Positions 26,352 through 36,535 are shown, counted from the first letter of the stretch. The stretch: DNA of 64,000 bases from Stieleria mannarensis (GCF_014154935.1 NZ_JACEHH010000005.1:124001-188000), one strand, 5' to 3'. The notes: generated from the sequence alone by a model not told the origin. Made by a program: numbers and translations.

Positions 26352-27740
26352 ATGCGAACATCAAAACCCAGCTTGTCACGACGCCGGGTCCTGCGTGCGG
26401 CCGGGTATACGATCGCGCTCCCTGTGTTGGCATCGTTGCGTGACATCCCGTTCATTCATGAAGTGCGAGCAGCGGAACCGGCATCCGCAAGCCCGGGAAC
26501 CCAACGCCGGTCGCCGAAACGGTTTTGTTGCATCTTTTTCCCCAATGGAGTCAGTCTGCCGCCGGCGGGGCATCCAGCCCATGACGACTGGCACTGGTTT
26601 CCCCACAGCGTGGGCCGCGACTACATTCTGACGCGCCCGCTGGAGCCCTTGAAAAAACTTCGCGACGAGCTGACGATTCTGTCCGGGCTTTCCCATCCCG
26701 CGATGCGAATGTCGATCGCTCATATCACCGCCGATAGCTTTTTGACAGGAGCCGATTCGTCGCGCGAGTACACCAACAGTGTTTCATTGGACCAGTTGAT
26801 CGCCAAATACCTGGGAACTCAAACCCGTTTTCCTTCGTTGACGCTATCGAGTGACGGTGGAGTAGGAACGCCCGGCCGCACACAAACGCTTTCGTTCTCC
26901 GCATCAGGGCGTCCGATCCCGAGTCTTTCCAAGCCCCGCGCCATCTTTAACCGTTTGTTCGGCGTCCAGGAACAGACGCTCGCCGAACAACGCCGACAAT
27001 TCGGTCGAGATCAAAGCATCCTCGACAACGTCTTGGAGGAGACGGCAACGCTCAGTCAAGGATTATCTGCGGCCGACCGCCAACGCCTTGATGAGTACAC
27101 CACATCCGTCCGGGAAATTGAAAAGCGATTGACAAGCTCCGACCGATGGTTAGACATCCAACGGCCAAACATCGATCCGGCTGATTTTGAACTTTCCGCC
27201 ACACCGCGCGATGACGTCGAGGAGTACATCCGCGTGATCTACGATCTGATGTACGTCGCGTTTCTCACCGATTCTACCCGATCGATCACCTACCAGATCA
27301 CCAGCGAAGACGCCAAAGGCATCGGCGACCGTTTTCCCAGTGCGATCGGGCTGCCGGGACACCACTCACTCAGCCATGGAACCGGCAAAGAAAACGGTTA
27401 CGAGAACTGGGCACGGTACGATCAATTCCTGACGACTCAGTTCGCGTACTTCCTTGAGCGTCTTCGATCGACCTCCGATCCGTTCCAGCAAGGCTCGTTG
27501 CTTGATCACAGTTGCGTCTTGTACGGGTGCAGCACCAGTCGCACCCACCAATCCGTCAACTACCCGCTGATCCTTGCCGGTGGCAAAGCGATGGGGTTCG
27601 ACCATGGATCACACAAACGCTTCGACGAGTCGCGTTACCGCCTAGCGGACCTTTACGTCACTATTCTTCAGCAGTTTGGAATCGAAGCCGACCGGTTCGC
27701 CGACAGCTCGACGTCGCTGAGTGAGGTCCTGGACGCTTGA
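26352..27740 (+). CDS. DUF1552 family exported protein
   Basis: A 462-residue partner of the preceding DUF1592-type protein, an arrangement repeated many times in planctomycete genomes. The N-terminus looks like a twin-arginine signal (SRRRVLRAAGYTIALPVLASL). Family segments include 'RFCCIFFPNGV', 'LTILSGLSHP', 'SVSLDQLIAKYLG', 'RPRAIF'-type 'KPRAIFNRLFG' and 'HHSLSHGTGKENG'. Function is unknown. ATG 26352 was chosen because it begins the Tat-like leader; the upstream extension overlaps the previous gene. Confidence 0.9.
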   Translation: MRTSKPSLSRRRVLRAAGYTIALPVLASLRDIPFIHEVRAAEPASASPGTQRRSPKRFCCIFFPNGVSLPPAGHPAHDDWHWFPHSVGRDYILTRPLEPLKKLRDELTILSGLSHPAMRMSIAHITADSFLTGADSSREYTNSVSLDQLIAKYLGTQTRFPSLTLSSDGGVGTPGRTQTLSFSASGRPIPSLSKPRAIFNRLFGVQEQTLAEQRRQFGRDQSILDNVLEETATLSQGLSAADRQRLDEYTTSVREIEKRLTSSDRWLDIQRPNIDPADFELSATPRDDVEEYIRVIYDLMYVAFLTDSTRSITYQITSEDAKGIGDRFPSAIGLPGHHSLSHGTGKENGYENWARYDQFLTTQFAYFLERLRSTSDPFQQGSLLDHSCVLYGCSTSRTHQSVNYPLILAGGKAMGFDHGSHKRFDESRYRLADLYVTILQQFGIEADRFADSSTSLSEVLDA

Positions 27741-27789
27741 CCGAGTAGGCGCGAGTACTCTACCGCAGCTTCGTGTTCGGGTTGGCCTG

Positions 27790-27875
27790 GATAGTCACCG
27801 TCCTCTCCGAGGTCGACGCGGGCAAAGCTTCGCTTTTTGGGGACGCCGAGTTCGGAGAACACGGCGACTCTCCGA
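27790..27875 (-). repeat. Dispersed repeat, second copy at 60894-60980
   Basis: Read on the minus strand, this stretch (AGTCGCCGTGTTCTCCGAAC...GACCTCGGAGAGGACGGTGAC) matches 60894-60980 closely over about 86 bases with a few substitutions and small gaps. Here it is intergenic, between DUF1552 and a small membrane-protein gene. At 60.9 kb it lies inside a coding sequence. Confidence 0.8.
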
Positions 27876-27913
27876 ACGCATCGGTCACCCGATAATTTGA
27901 CGCTGACAGGGCA

Positions 27914-28234
27914 CTAAAGTCTGCGCGTCGTTCCCTTTCCGCCCAGCGACAAAGCGAGCACCAGGACCAGGATCCCGCCGATCAATAGACCTCCACCGAC
28001 GCCCAGGGCTTCTGCCGGCGAGGCGATGTAGAGCTGATGCCAATCCAGCGGACGCAGCTCGTCGCCGCGGATCATCGCCGAGATCGCCCAGATCAAAAAA
28101 CCGGCCCCGGTGACAAACAGGGCCACCGAAATCACGCATGCCAGGATTCGGCCGACCCTGGGAACCGCCAACGCGACTCCGATGGTCGCCCCGATCAATC
28201 CACCCACGATCAAGCTGGTGATGTCAAATTGCAT
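27914..28234 (-). CDS. Small integral membrane protein
   Basis: About 106 residues with three predicted membrane segments: 'SLIVGGLIGATIGVALAV', 'RILACVISVALFVTGAGFLIWAISAM' and 'ALGVGGGLLIGGILVLVLALSLGG'. It ends with a basic tail. ATG 28234 was preferred over an upstream in-frame start at 28306, because the protein then begins just before the first helix. No family is recognised. Confidence 0.6.
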   Translation of the reverse strand: MQFDITSLIVGGLIGATIGVALAVPRVGRILACVISVALFVTGAGFLIWAISAMIRGDELRPLDWHQLYIASPAEALGVGGGLLIGGILVLVLALSLGGKGTTRRL

Positions 28235-28385
28235 GGTTGAGTTTCCCGTTGTAATTTCGGTCGATCGCCATTCAGACGTAGCTACCTTTGCCAGAAGGTG
28301 GTCCACCCGAAGCGTTTGACGCTCCGCAGGCCGACTTCCACGCTCTGGCGAACGTCGCTACGAAGGCGGTGTTGCATCATCCGAA

Positions 28386-28964
28386 TCAGGGCGTTTGGTC
28401 CGTTGCCGTACCACCGGGTAGCAGACGTAACACTTGTTCGACCTGGCGGAGGTTTTCTTGTGTCTCGGGTTTGGAAAGCAGTTCTAAAATCGCCGCCGTC
28501 TGCCGAAGCATCTCCGGCATCCGCGTCACCACCCCTAGGAACTCGTCAGCAACGCTTGCGCCCTCATCAAGCCGCTCGGCTGATTCATCGCCCAGTCGCT
28601 CGGCGGTGGCCCGATCCAGTTGAACCGTGATGCTGCCCTTGCCGTGGATCGTGCTGCCGAAGCCGAGATCCAACTGGAACGCACCGTCTAGCTGCAAGCG
28701 GATCGGAGTCTCGGCGGGCGCAGTCGTCGCCTGCTTGGGCCGCTTGCCGTGTCTTTTCCTTCGTCCACGCTTTTTCAATCGCTTTTCGTCTTGCCCTTCA
28801 TCGGCCGGCCGGTCAACGGAATCGCGTTGCTGCGAGCCGTCTTGTGCGACGGCGGGGGCATGCATGGTCGCAACCGCCAGCGACAACATCCCGACCCAAA
28901 ACACGATGCCGCGACCGCTGCAATCGCGCCCCAAGTCATCTTGTTGACGTTGTTTCATCTTCAT
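28386..28964 (-). CDS. Secreted hypothetical protein with basic and amphipathic regions
   Basis: About 192 residues starting at ATG 28964. A hydrophobic signal-like segment (IVFWVGMLSLAVATMHAPAVA) is followed by a strongly charged stretch (DEGQDEKRLKKRGRRKRHGKRPK) and then a domain with 'LQLDGAFQLDLGFGSTIHGKGSITVQLD'. The C-terminal part is helical and leucine-rich. No family is recognised. A longer version from 29069 is possible but would place extra residues before the signal segment. Confidence 0.6.
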   Translation of the reverse strand: MKMKQRQQDDLGRDCSGRGIVFWVGMLSLAVATMHAPAVAQDGSQQRDSVDRPADEGQDEKRLKKRGRRKRHGKRPKQATTAPAETPIRLQLDGAFQLDLGFGSTIHGKGSITVQLDRATAERLGDESAERLDEGASVADEFLGVVTRMPEMLRQTAAILELLSKPETQENLRQVEQVLRLLPGGTATDQTP

Positions 28965-29287
28965 CGTGCCCCACCGTGGCGTGTTGTCTTTCAGTCCAAC
29001 AAAGCGGTCATCGTAGTCGAAGGTGGCGGGCGGTGCCGGCGACCAAAACCCGAATCCTGGCGCCCCCAACGCTCAACTTTGCGGTGCTGGCTTGAATCCC
29101 CCACACCGCTTGAGACGCAGTGATCCGGAAAATCCGTCACCTCGCGCGTGTAAAATATCGCAGAATCATTGCGCGATATCACATACCCTCGACGGCGGCG
29201 AAGCCTACACTAAATGTACTCCCACGGTTCCCCCCCCTTTTTCGATACCGTCACTGCGAATCGCTAAGCAGCTTGACCGGCGCTCCC

Positions 29288-32200
29288 ATGAAAACTTTGA
29301 CGTCTTTCGCTTGTCTCGTCGCCGCCGGCGCCATGTTCTTGGCTGGCAACGCACGCTGCGACGATCCCATCCAAGTCCTGTTCCTCGGTGACAACGGCCC
29401 CCACCAACCTGGCGTCCGCTTCCGCGAACTCCAACCGGTGCTGCAGACGCGTGGGATCGAGTTGACCTACACCGACCAGGTCTCGGACCTGACGGTGGCC
29501 AAGCTGGACCAATACGATGTGCTGGCGGTTTACGCCAACATCGACGAGATCGCAGCGGACCGGGCCGACGCGATTTTAGATTATGTCCGCGATGGCGGAG
29601 GCTTTGTCCCGCTGCACTGTGCGTCGTACTGCTTTCGCAACGCGCCGGAAATCGTCGCCTTGATGGGCGCCCAGTTCCAGCGTCACGGCACCGGCGTGTT
29701 TCGAGCCGAGGTCGCCCAGCCGAACCATGAATTGATGCAGGGATACGGAGGATTTCAAAGTTGGGACGAAACCTACGTGCATCACTTGCACAACGACAAG
29801 AACCGCACGGTGTTGGAGTATCGCGTCGACGAGGAAGGTCGCCAGCCTTGGACTTGGATCCGTACCGAGGGACAAGGCCGGGTGTTCTACACCGCTTGGG
29901 GGCACGACTCGCGGACCTGGACCAATCCCGGATTCCAGAACCTGGTCGAACGGGGGATTCGCTGGGCGGCCAAACAAGACCCTTCGGCGGCCGGGACGTT
30001 TCTTGACGACCAAGCCTTTCCGGTTCCGGGAATGACGAAGATCGCCAGCGACGCGCCAGGTTTTGACTACGTCGACGTCGGCGGCCAGATCCCCAATTAC
30101 ACCCCGTCGGCTCAGTGGGGCACCCAAGGCAAACCGCTGAACCTGATGCAGAAACCACTCGAACCGGAAGCGGCGATGCAGCATCTGGTCGTCCCCGAGG
30201 GCTTTCACGTCGAACTGTTTGTTTCCGAGCCGCAACTCGGTGGCAAACCGATTTGCATGGCCTGGGATGAACGCGGCCGGCTGTGGGTCGCCGAGACCGT
30301 TGATTACCCCAACGAGCTTCAACCGCCCGGCAAGGGACGCGACCGCATTCGGATTTGCGAAGACACCGACGGCGACGGCAAGGCCGACAAGTTCACGGTG
30401 TTCGCCGAGGACTTAAGTATCCCGACCAGCATCGCGTTTCATCGTGGCGGGGCGATCGTCCAGAATGCCGTCGAAACGCTGTACCTGAAAGACACCGACG
30501 GCGACGACCGGGCGGACGAGCGCCGGGTGCTGATTTCCGGCTGGGAACTCGGCGACACCCACGGCGGAGTCAGCAACTTTCAATACGGCCTGGACAATTG
30601 GATCTGGGCGATGCAGGGATACAACAATTCCCAGCCGGTCGCCGGAGACCAGAAAGAGCGATTCCGCATGGGTTTTTTCCGCATGCGACCCGACGGCAGC
30701 GCGATCGAATTCATCCGATCGACCAACAACAACACTTGGGGATTGGGGATCAGCGAAGAAGGCCTGATCTTCGGATCCACGGCCAACGGGTGCCCGAGTG
30801 TGTTCATGCCGATTGCCAACCGCTATTACGAACGGGTCCGCGGTTGGACGCCGTCGCTGACGCTGCAATCGATCGCCGACACGAATGATTTCCAACCGAT
30901 CACCGACAAGGTGCGTCAAGTCGATCATCACGGCGGATACACCGCAGGTGCCGGCCACGCACTGTACACGGCCCGCGAGTACCCGCAGGAATATTGGAAC
31001 CGCGTCGCCTTCGTCAACGGGCCGACCGGGCACCTGGTCGGCAGCTTCGTGCTCCGCAGCCAGGGCAGCGACTTCGAATCGACCAGCCCATTTAATCTGC
31101 TTGCCAGCGACGACGAATGGAGCGCGCCGATCATGGCCGAAGTCGGCCCGGACGGTCAGGTTTGGGTGATCGATTGGTACAACTACATCGTCCAACACAA
31201 CCCGACGCCGGAAGGATTCAAGACCGGCAAGGGACGAGCGTACGAAACCGAATTACGAGACAAAAAGCACGGCCGGATCTATCGGGTCGTCCCGGACGGA
31301 TCCGCCGGAGCCCCGGTGCCGGACTTGTCCAAAGCCGACGCCGCCGGGCTGGTCGCCGCGCTTTCGCACCCCACCATGCTGGTGCGAAAACACGCTCAAC
31401 GGTTGCTGGTCGAACGGGGACAAACCGATGTCGCCGATGCGTTGATGGAACTTGTCGCTGACAAACAGACCGACGAAATCGGGCTGAACGTCGGCGCGAT
31501 TCATGCACTGTGGACGATGCACGGGCTGGGTTTACTGGACGGAGACAACGACGCGGCGAATCAGTCCGCAGTTTCTGCACTCCGGCACCCTTCCGCCGGC
31601 GTTCGCCGCAACGCCGTCGCCGTGCTGCCCGAATCCGCCGATTCGGTCCAAGCCATCTTGGACGCCAACCTGCTGGCCGACCGAAACGCGCATGTGCGTG
31701 TCGCCGCCTTGCTCGCGCTGTCGGATTTGCCAGCCGTAGGCGGCGCCGCACCGGCACTGACCGCTGTGATGACCAATCCCGCGTTGATGGCCGATCGCTG
31801 GACACGCGACGCATTGACCAGCGCCGCGGCCAACCACAGCGCATCATTCTTAGAATCGCTGGCAACCGTCGGCGACGTGTCCGATCAAGCCATCCAGATG
31901 ATCACCGTTGTCAGCGAACACCATGCGCGCGGCGACAATGAGGATGCGGCCGAATTGCTGGCCGGATTAAACGCGGCTAGTCCCGCCGTCGTCGAAGCGG
32001 TGTTGCAAGGGTTCAATAAGGGCTGGAAACCGGAGCAGCAAGTCGTGCTCGGCGATGAAGCGGAGGCGGACCTGGAGAAACTGGTCGATCGGATTTCACC
32101 GGGTTCCAAAGGCGTGTTGGTTCGATTGGCTACCCGCTGGGGCAGCAAACGTTTCTCGCGCTATGGCAAACAGATCGCCGACGGGATGATGGAAACGGTC

Positions 32201-33652
32201 CGTGATTCGGACGCGGCCGAGGCGGATCGAATCGCCGCCGCGTCACAACTGGTGGAGTTCATGCAAGACGACGAGGACGTCGTGCTGGACTTGCTGGACG
32301 AGGTCACGCCGCAAACGCCGCCGGCGGTTTCGTTGGGGATCATCGCCGCGCTGGAAAAGAGTCGTTGGGACGAGGTCGGGATCGAATTGGTCGACCGACT
32401 CGCCACGATGACGCCGGCACTGAAAAAGGCGACGTTTTCTCAATTGCTGAAACGTCCGGCTTCGACCGCCGCCTTGTTGGACGCTGCGGAATCGGGCGAC
32501 GTCTCATTGGACGAATTGGCGCTCGACCAGAAACAATCGCTCGCCGCCCACCCCGACCGGCAACTTCGCCGTCGGGCCCAAAAGCTGTTCGAACAAGGTG
32601 GCTCGTTGCCCGACGCGGATCGTCAAAAGGTTTTGGACACCTATCTCGTCGCTACCGAAAAATCGGGCGACGCGGATAAGGGGCTGGCGATCTTCAAAGA
32701 ACATTGTTCCAAATGCCACGTCCACGGAAACATCGGTGTCGCGATCGGGCCGAACCTGACCGGGATGGCGGTGCACCCCAAAAAGGAACTGCTGACCCAT
32801 ATCTTGGACCCCAGCCGAAACGTGGAAGGCAACTTTCGGGCGTACAGTCTGCTGAGCGTCGATGGGATCGTGCTGACCGGCATGCTGGCGTCGGAATCGC
32901 GGACCGCCGTCGAGCTTGTTGATACCGAAGGCAAGAAGAAGAGCGTGCTGAGGGAAGACATCGACCAGCTGCGGATGTCGACCAAGTCGATCATGCCCGA
33001 GGGATTCGAAAAATCAATTTCGATCGATGCGATGGCTGACTTGCTGGAATTTCTGACCCAGCGTGGCCAGTTCGTCCCGCTGCCACTGGATCGTCACGCC
33101 ACCGCCATCAGCACGAAGGGACTGTTCAGCAATTCTGACAACGGCCCGGACCGGATGGTGTTTTCCGATTGGAAAGCGAAAACGCACAACGGCATTCCGT
33201 TCCTGTTGACCGACCCGCAAGGTACAAGCAAGCCGAACATCATCTTGCTGCACGGCCCCCGCGGCCCGCTGCCGCCCAAGATGCCCAAGTCGGTTTCGCT
33301 GCCCTGCAACAGCCCGGCCAAGGCAATTCATTTGCTAAGCGGTGTGGGCGGCTGGAGTTTCCCCTATGACCGCAGCAAGACCGTGTCGATGATCGTACGG
33401 TTGCACTACGCCGATGGTGAAGCCGAAGACCATGAACTGGTCAACGCAGTCCACTTTGCCGACTACATTCGTCGTGTCGATGTTCCCGAAAGCGAGTTCG
33501 CGTTCGCCCTGGGGAACCAGCAGATCCGCTATCTGGCCGTCGTCCCCAAGAAGCACGACGTGATCGAAACGATCGAATTGGTCAAAGGCCCCGACAGCAC
33601 CGCGCCGATCGTGATGGCCGTCACCGTCGAATCCCCCGACGCTGAGCACTAA
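29288..33652 (+). CDS. ThuA / membrane-bound-dehydrogenase propeller / HEAT / cytochrome c fusion
   Basis: A 1454-residue exported protein. Order: signal peptide (SFACLVAAGAMFLAGNARC); ThuA-type glutamine-amidotransferase-like domain (about 27-225; 'VLFLGDNGPHQPGVRF', 'GGGFVPLHCASYCF'); PVC-type 'membrane-bound dehydrogenase' beta-propeller (about 295-690; 'RLWVAETVDYPNE', 'DTDGDGKADKF', 'NGPTGHLVGSF'); HEAT-like helical repeats (about 695-1110); a heme c site 'FKEHCSKCHVHGNIGVAIGPNL' (about 1135-1160) with a C-terminal cytochrome block; and a final beta domain. This type is abundant in planctomycetes and is thought to act in sugar-derivative oxidation. The upstream in-frame extension was rejected for ATG 29288. 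Confidence 0.92.
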   Translation: MKTLTSFACLVAAGAMFLAGNARCDDPIQVLFLGDNGPHQPGVRFRELQPVLQTRGIELTYTDQVSDLTVAKLDQYDVLAVYANIDEIAADRADAILDYVRDGGGFVPLHCASYCFRNAPEIVALMGAQFQRHGTGVFRAEVAQPNHELMQGYGGFQSWDETYVHHLHNDKNRTVLEYRVDEEGRQPWTWIRTEGQGRVFYTAWGHDSRTWTNPGFQNLVERGIRWAAKQDPSAAGTFLDDQAFPVPGMTKIASDAPGFDYVDVGGQIPNYTPSAQWGTQGKPLNLMQKPLEPEAAMQHLVVPEGFHVELFVSEPQLGGKPICMAWDERGRLWVAETVDYPNELQPPGKGRDRIRICEDTDGDGKADKFTVFAEDLSIPTSIAFHRGGAIVQNAVETLYLKDTDGDDRADERRVLISGWELGDTHGGVSNFQYGLDNWIWAMQGYNNSQPVAGDQKERFRMGFFRMRPDGSAIEFIRSTNNNTWGLGISEEGLIFGSTANGCPSVFMPIANRYYERVRGWTPSLTLQSIADTNDFQPITDKVRQVDHHGGYTAGAGHALYTAREYPQEYWNRVAFVNGPTGHLVGSFVLRSQGSDFESTSPFNLLASDDEWSAPIMAEVGPDGQVWVIDWYNYIVQHNPTPEGFKTGKGRAYETELRDKKHGRIYRVVPDGSAGAPVPDLSKADAAGLVAALSHPTMLVRKHAQRLLVERGQTDVADALMELVADKQTDEIGLNVGAIHALWTMHGLGLLDGDNDAANQSAVSALRHPSAGVRRNAVAVLPESADSVQAILDANLLADRNAHVRVAALLALSDLPAVGGAAPALTAVMTNPALMADRWTRDALTSAAANHSASFLESLATVGDVSDQAIQMITVVSEHHARGDNEDAAELLAGLNAASPAVVEAVLQGFNKGWKPEQQVVLGDEAEADLEKLVDRISPGSKGVLVRLATRWGSKRFSRYGKQIADGMMETVRDSDAAEADRIAAASQLVEFMQDDEDVVLDLLDEVTPQTPPAVSLGIIAALEKSRWDEVGIELVDRLATMTPALKKATFSQLLKRPASTAALLDAAESGDVSLDELALDQKQSLAAHPDRQLRRRAQKLFEQGGSLPDADRQKVLDTYLVATEKSGDADKGLAIFKEHCSKCHVHGNIGVAIGPNLTGMAVHPKKELLTHILDPSRNVEGNFRAYSLLSVDGIVLTGMLASESRTAVELVDTEGKKKSVLREDIDQLRMSTKSIMPEGFEKSISIDAMADLLEFLTQRGQFVPLPLDRHATAISTKGLFSNSDNGPDRMVFSDWKAKTHNGIPFLLTDPQGTSKPNIILLHGPRGPLPPKMPKSVSLPCNSPAKAIHLLSGVGGWSFPYDRSKTVSMIVRLHYADGEAEDHELVNAVHFADYIRRVDVPESEFAFALGNQQIRYLAVVPKKHDVIETIELVKGPDSTAPIVMAVTVESPDAEH

Positions 33653-33785
33653 GCGAGGGATCGGCTTCCAGCCTGTCACGGCATTCCCACGCTCGCATCT
33701 GTCTTCGGATGGTTTGCGAGCGTCACTGGACGGGAGTAAAATCGTTGATCATCCGATCAACAGCGCAACCCGTTGGAATCTCTGA

Positions 33786-34331
33786 ATGTCGTTTCAAGCG
33801 GAAACCCCCGGCAAGCTGGGCTACGCACATTACGTGTGCTTTCCCGATGATGGCCGCCGTCACGAAATCATTGATGGAGACCACTACGTGAACCCGGCTC
33901 CGAGCACTTACCATCAAACGGTCTCCAAGCGACTGCAGCATCAGCTTTACACCCAGTTTGAATTAGCGGGAAAAGGGCTCGTGTTCGATGCTCCCGCGGA
34001 CGTTCAATTGACCGCACACGACATCGTCCAGCCGGATCTGGTGGTGATTCTTAGCGCCAAAACCCAAATGATCACACCGACCAAGATCAAAGGGGTACCG
34101 GATCTGATCGTTGAGATCATTTCGCCATCGACCTCGGACAACGATCGAAAGCTAAAGAAGGATCTTTATCAGCGAGTCGGGGTGACCGAATACTGGATCG
34201 CCGATCCGTTCGAACACGCGATCGAACAGTGGGTCTTGCAATCCGGCGGTTATCAATTGCTGCCCGCTGCCGATCCCCTGTGCCCGACGATCGCCCCCGA
34301 GGTGCGGGTCCCGATGAACGAGATCTGGTGA
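33786..34331 (+). CDS. Uma2 (DUF820) family protein, putative PD-(D/E)xK endonuclease
   Basis: A 181-residue Uma2-family protein with the restriction-endonuclease-like fold. Features include 'YEIIDGDHYVNPAPS'-type N-terminus (seen as 'HEIIDGDHYVNPAPS'), 'QPDLVVIL', 'GVPDLIVEIISPSTSDNDRKLKKDLYQRVGVTEYWIADP'. The Asp of 'QPDLV', the Glu of 'VEIISP' and the downstream Lys form the presumed catalytic set. Members multiply in cyanobacteria and planctomycetes. Cellular role unknown. Confidence 0.88.
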   Translation: MSFQAETPGKLGYAHYVCFPDDGRRHEIIDGDHYVNPAPSTYHQTVSKRLQHQLYTQFELAGKGLVFDAPADVQLTAHDIVQPDLVVILSAKTQMITPTKIKGVPDLIVEIISPSTSDNDRKLKKDLYQRVGVTEYWIADPFEHAIEQWVLQSGGYQLLPAADPLCPTIAPEVRVPMNEIW

Positions 34332-34666
34332 CACGATCGCTCCCGCACGCGGATCCCCTGCCAGCGGGAAGCGTCAGCGAGCGGCCCGCGTTCACCCCAC
34401 CATCACCGCCCGCCACCCTCTTACACCGACTGGTTCCTACTCGATGAGCCGACGGCGCTAGCCGCGGGCCTTGGATTGCTTTTCGAGACTTGCAAGGCCT
34501 GAGGCTAGCGCCGACGGCTCAGTTTGTGATCGAAAGTAGGTGGCATTGGGGGCACGCCACGCGCTGACATCGCGGCCTCGATTTCGTCTATCCTAGTAGG
34601 CCCCTCCCCTGCACCCTGAATTCAAGGTGCCTGTCATCCTTCTTCCCGCCTACTGCAGAGCGAACC
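34332..34666. other. Intergenic region with hairpin repeat
   Basis: About 335 bases between Uma2 and the sulfatase. It contains the inverted repeat at 34445-34521 and no supported gene. Confidence 0.5.
34445..34521. repeat. 19-bp inverted repeat, REP-like
   Basis: 34445-34463 (TGAGCCGACGGCGCTAGCC) is the reverse complement of 34503-34521 with one mismatch. A second inner pairing (CCTTG/CAAGG) extends the fold. The word 'GCCGACGGCGCTAGCC' resembles dispersed intergenic hairpins that I recall from Rhodopirellula genomes. There is only one copy here. Confidence 0.65.
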
Positions 34667-36079
34667 ATGCCCCGAGCGACCGCGATCCGCCTCGTGCTGA
34701 TCAGCCTTGCCCTATTCCTGCCTCGTATCCTCGACGCCGCTGACGCCAAACCGAACTTCGTGATCATCTTTGCCGACGACCAGGGCTATGGTGACCTGGG
34801 GTGCTTCGGATCGACCAAGATCAAAACGCCGAACATTGACCGGATGGCCGCCGAAGGCCGCAAGTTCACCAACTTCATGGTCGCCTCGCCGGTCTGCACT
34901 CCCTCGCGAGCCGCCTTGCTGACCGGTTGTTACCCCAAACGCGTCGGCATGCACCAGCACGTCTTGTTCCCCGCTTCGACCAAAGGCCTGAATCCGACCG
35001 AGCACACGATCGCCGATCATCTGAAGGCACAGGGCTACGCCACGGCATGCTTCGGCAAATGGCACTTGGGGCACCACCCCGAAACGCTGCCGCAGCAAAA
35101 CGGCTTCGACACGTATTACGGGATCCCGTACTCCAACGACATGAACCATCCCGACAACAAGGGCAAGCCGAAAGTTCCGTCGGACGAATTGTGGAAGAAC
35201 CAGGAAAGCGCGGTCACGCTTTGGAACACGCCGTTGATGGAAAATGAAAAGATCGTCGAACTGCCGGTCGATCAACGCACCGTCACCCGACGCTATACTG
35301 ACCGGGCTGTCGAATTCATCCAAGCAAACAAGGACCAACCGTTTTTTCTGTACCTGCCGCATTCGATGCCGCACATCCCGTTGTACGTCCCCGAAGACGC
35401 CTATGACCCCGATCCGCAAAACGCGTACACCTGTGTGATCGAGCACATCGACGCCGAAGTCGGACGGGTGATGAACACGATCCGCGAACTGGACTTGGCC
35501 GACAACACCTATGTGATCTACACGTCCGACAATGGCCCGTGGTTGCAGTTCAAGAACCACGGCGGATCGGCCGGACCGCTGCGAGCCGGCAAGGGCACGA
35601 CGTTCGAAGGCGGCCAACGCGTGCCGTGCGTGATGTGGGGTCCCGGACGCATTCCCGCCGGCACCGAGTGCGATCAGTTGGTCGGCACGATCGACTTGCT
35701 GCCGACCATCGCCGCGATCACCGATTCACCGCTTGCCAAAGACCGAAAGATCGACGGCATGGATGTTTCGGGACTGTTGACCGGAGCTTGGGACCAAACG
35801 CCGCGTGACGAGTACCTGTACTACACGTCACGAGGCGCGATCGAAGGGCTACGAAAAGGCAACTGGAAACTGTTGGTCAAAAAGAAGAACCCGCCACGCA
35901 ACCGTCCCAACGCCAAGGTTCCGCCGCCGGAAATCCTGTTGTTCGATCTATCCAACGACATCGGCGAGCAAACGAATCTGGCCGATCAAAAACCAGAACT
36001 CGTCGCTTCGATGCGTTCAAGGATGGAAGCACTCGACGCCGAAGTCACCGCCAACGCCCGAGAACCCTGGCGCAAATAG
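34667..36079 (+). CDS. Secreted arylsulfatase-type sulfatase
   Basis: A 470-residue type I sulfatase with an N-terminal signal peptide (IRLVLISLALFLPRILDA). It has the metal-binding 'VIIFADDQGYGDLGCFG', the formylglycine consensus 'VCTPSRAALLTG' (Cys to be modified), 'GKWHLGH', 'HSMPHIPL', 'IYTSDNGPW' and 'GTIDLLPTIA'. It hydrolyses sulfate esters, most likely on sulfated polysaccharides, as is common for marine planctomycetes. Substrate specificity cannot be read from sequence. Confidence 0.94.
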   Translation: MPRATAIRLVLISLALFLPRILDAADAKPNFVIIFADDQGYGDLGCFGSTKIKTPNIDRMAAEGRKFTNFMVASPVCTPSRAALLTGCYPKRVGMHQHVLFPASTKGLNPTEHTIADHLKAQGYATACFGKWHLGHHPETLPQQNGFDTYYGIPYSNDMNHPDNKGKPKVPSDELWKNQESAVTLWNTPLMENEKIVELPVDQRTVTRRYTDRAVEFIQANKDQPFFLYLPHSMPHIPLYVPEDAYDPDPQNAYTCVIEHIDAEVGRVMNTIRELDLADNTYVIYTSDNGPWLQFKNHGGSAGPLRAGKGTTFEGGQRVPCVMWGPGRIPAGTECDQLVGTIDLLPTIAAITDSPLAKDRKIDGMDVSGLLTGAWDQTPRDEYLYYTSRGAIEGLRKGNWKLLVKKKNPPRNRPNAKVPPPEILLFDLSNDIGEQTNLADQKPELVASMRSRMEALDAEVTANAREPWRK

Positions 36080-36535
36080 TGGGATAGGCTTCCAGCCTGT
36101 CTGATCTGCAATCAACAGAAATCTTCTCCCCCAGGGAGAGACGGCGTTTGCACAGCGAGCAAACGCCAGAGAGGGCTCGCAGCTTTCGAACGTCTTGGCG
36201 ACCTCCGCGACGATCAAATTCGTCACATGCAATCGACCCTCCCCTCGCTACGCTCGACCCCATACGCATCAAGTTAAGCGGGCGATTCATCGCTGAGTCG
36301 AATTAACCCTCCCTCTGGGAGGGTCGCGGAGGAGTGAGCGACGACGCGGGGAGGGTTGGTTGTGGCTCGAAAGCACTCAAACACCACCAATCGTCCCTCC
36401 CCTCGCTGCGCTCGACCCTCCTGTCGGCAGGTTTAATTCTCGACTTGGTACCGCCATCCGCCGCATCATTCTGCCCCGCATCATTCTGCCATCCTTCCCC
36501 CTCAATGACAGGCAAGATGCCTGTCCCACCGTGCA
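36080..36535. other. Repeat-rich intergenic region after the sulfatase
   Basis: About 455 bases between convergent genes. It contains several boilerplate repeats, including CCTCCCCTCGCT(A/G)CGCTCGACC at about 36239-36260 and 36395-36416, GGATAGGCTTCCAGCCTGTC near 36082 and GACAGGCAAGATGCCTGTC near 36505. Related words recur near 33660, 38095 and 59590. The long minus-strand frame over this region is a composition artefact of the repeats. Confidence 0.6.
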
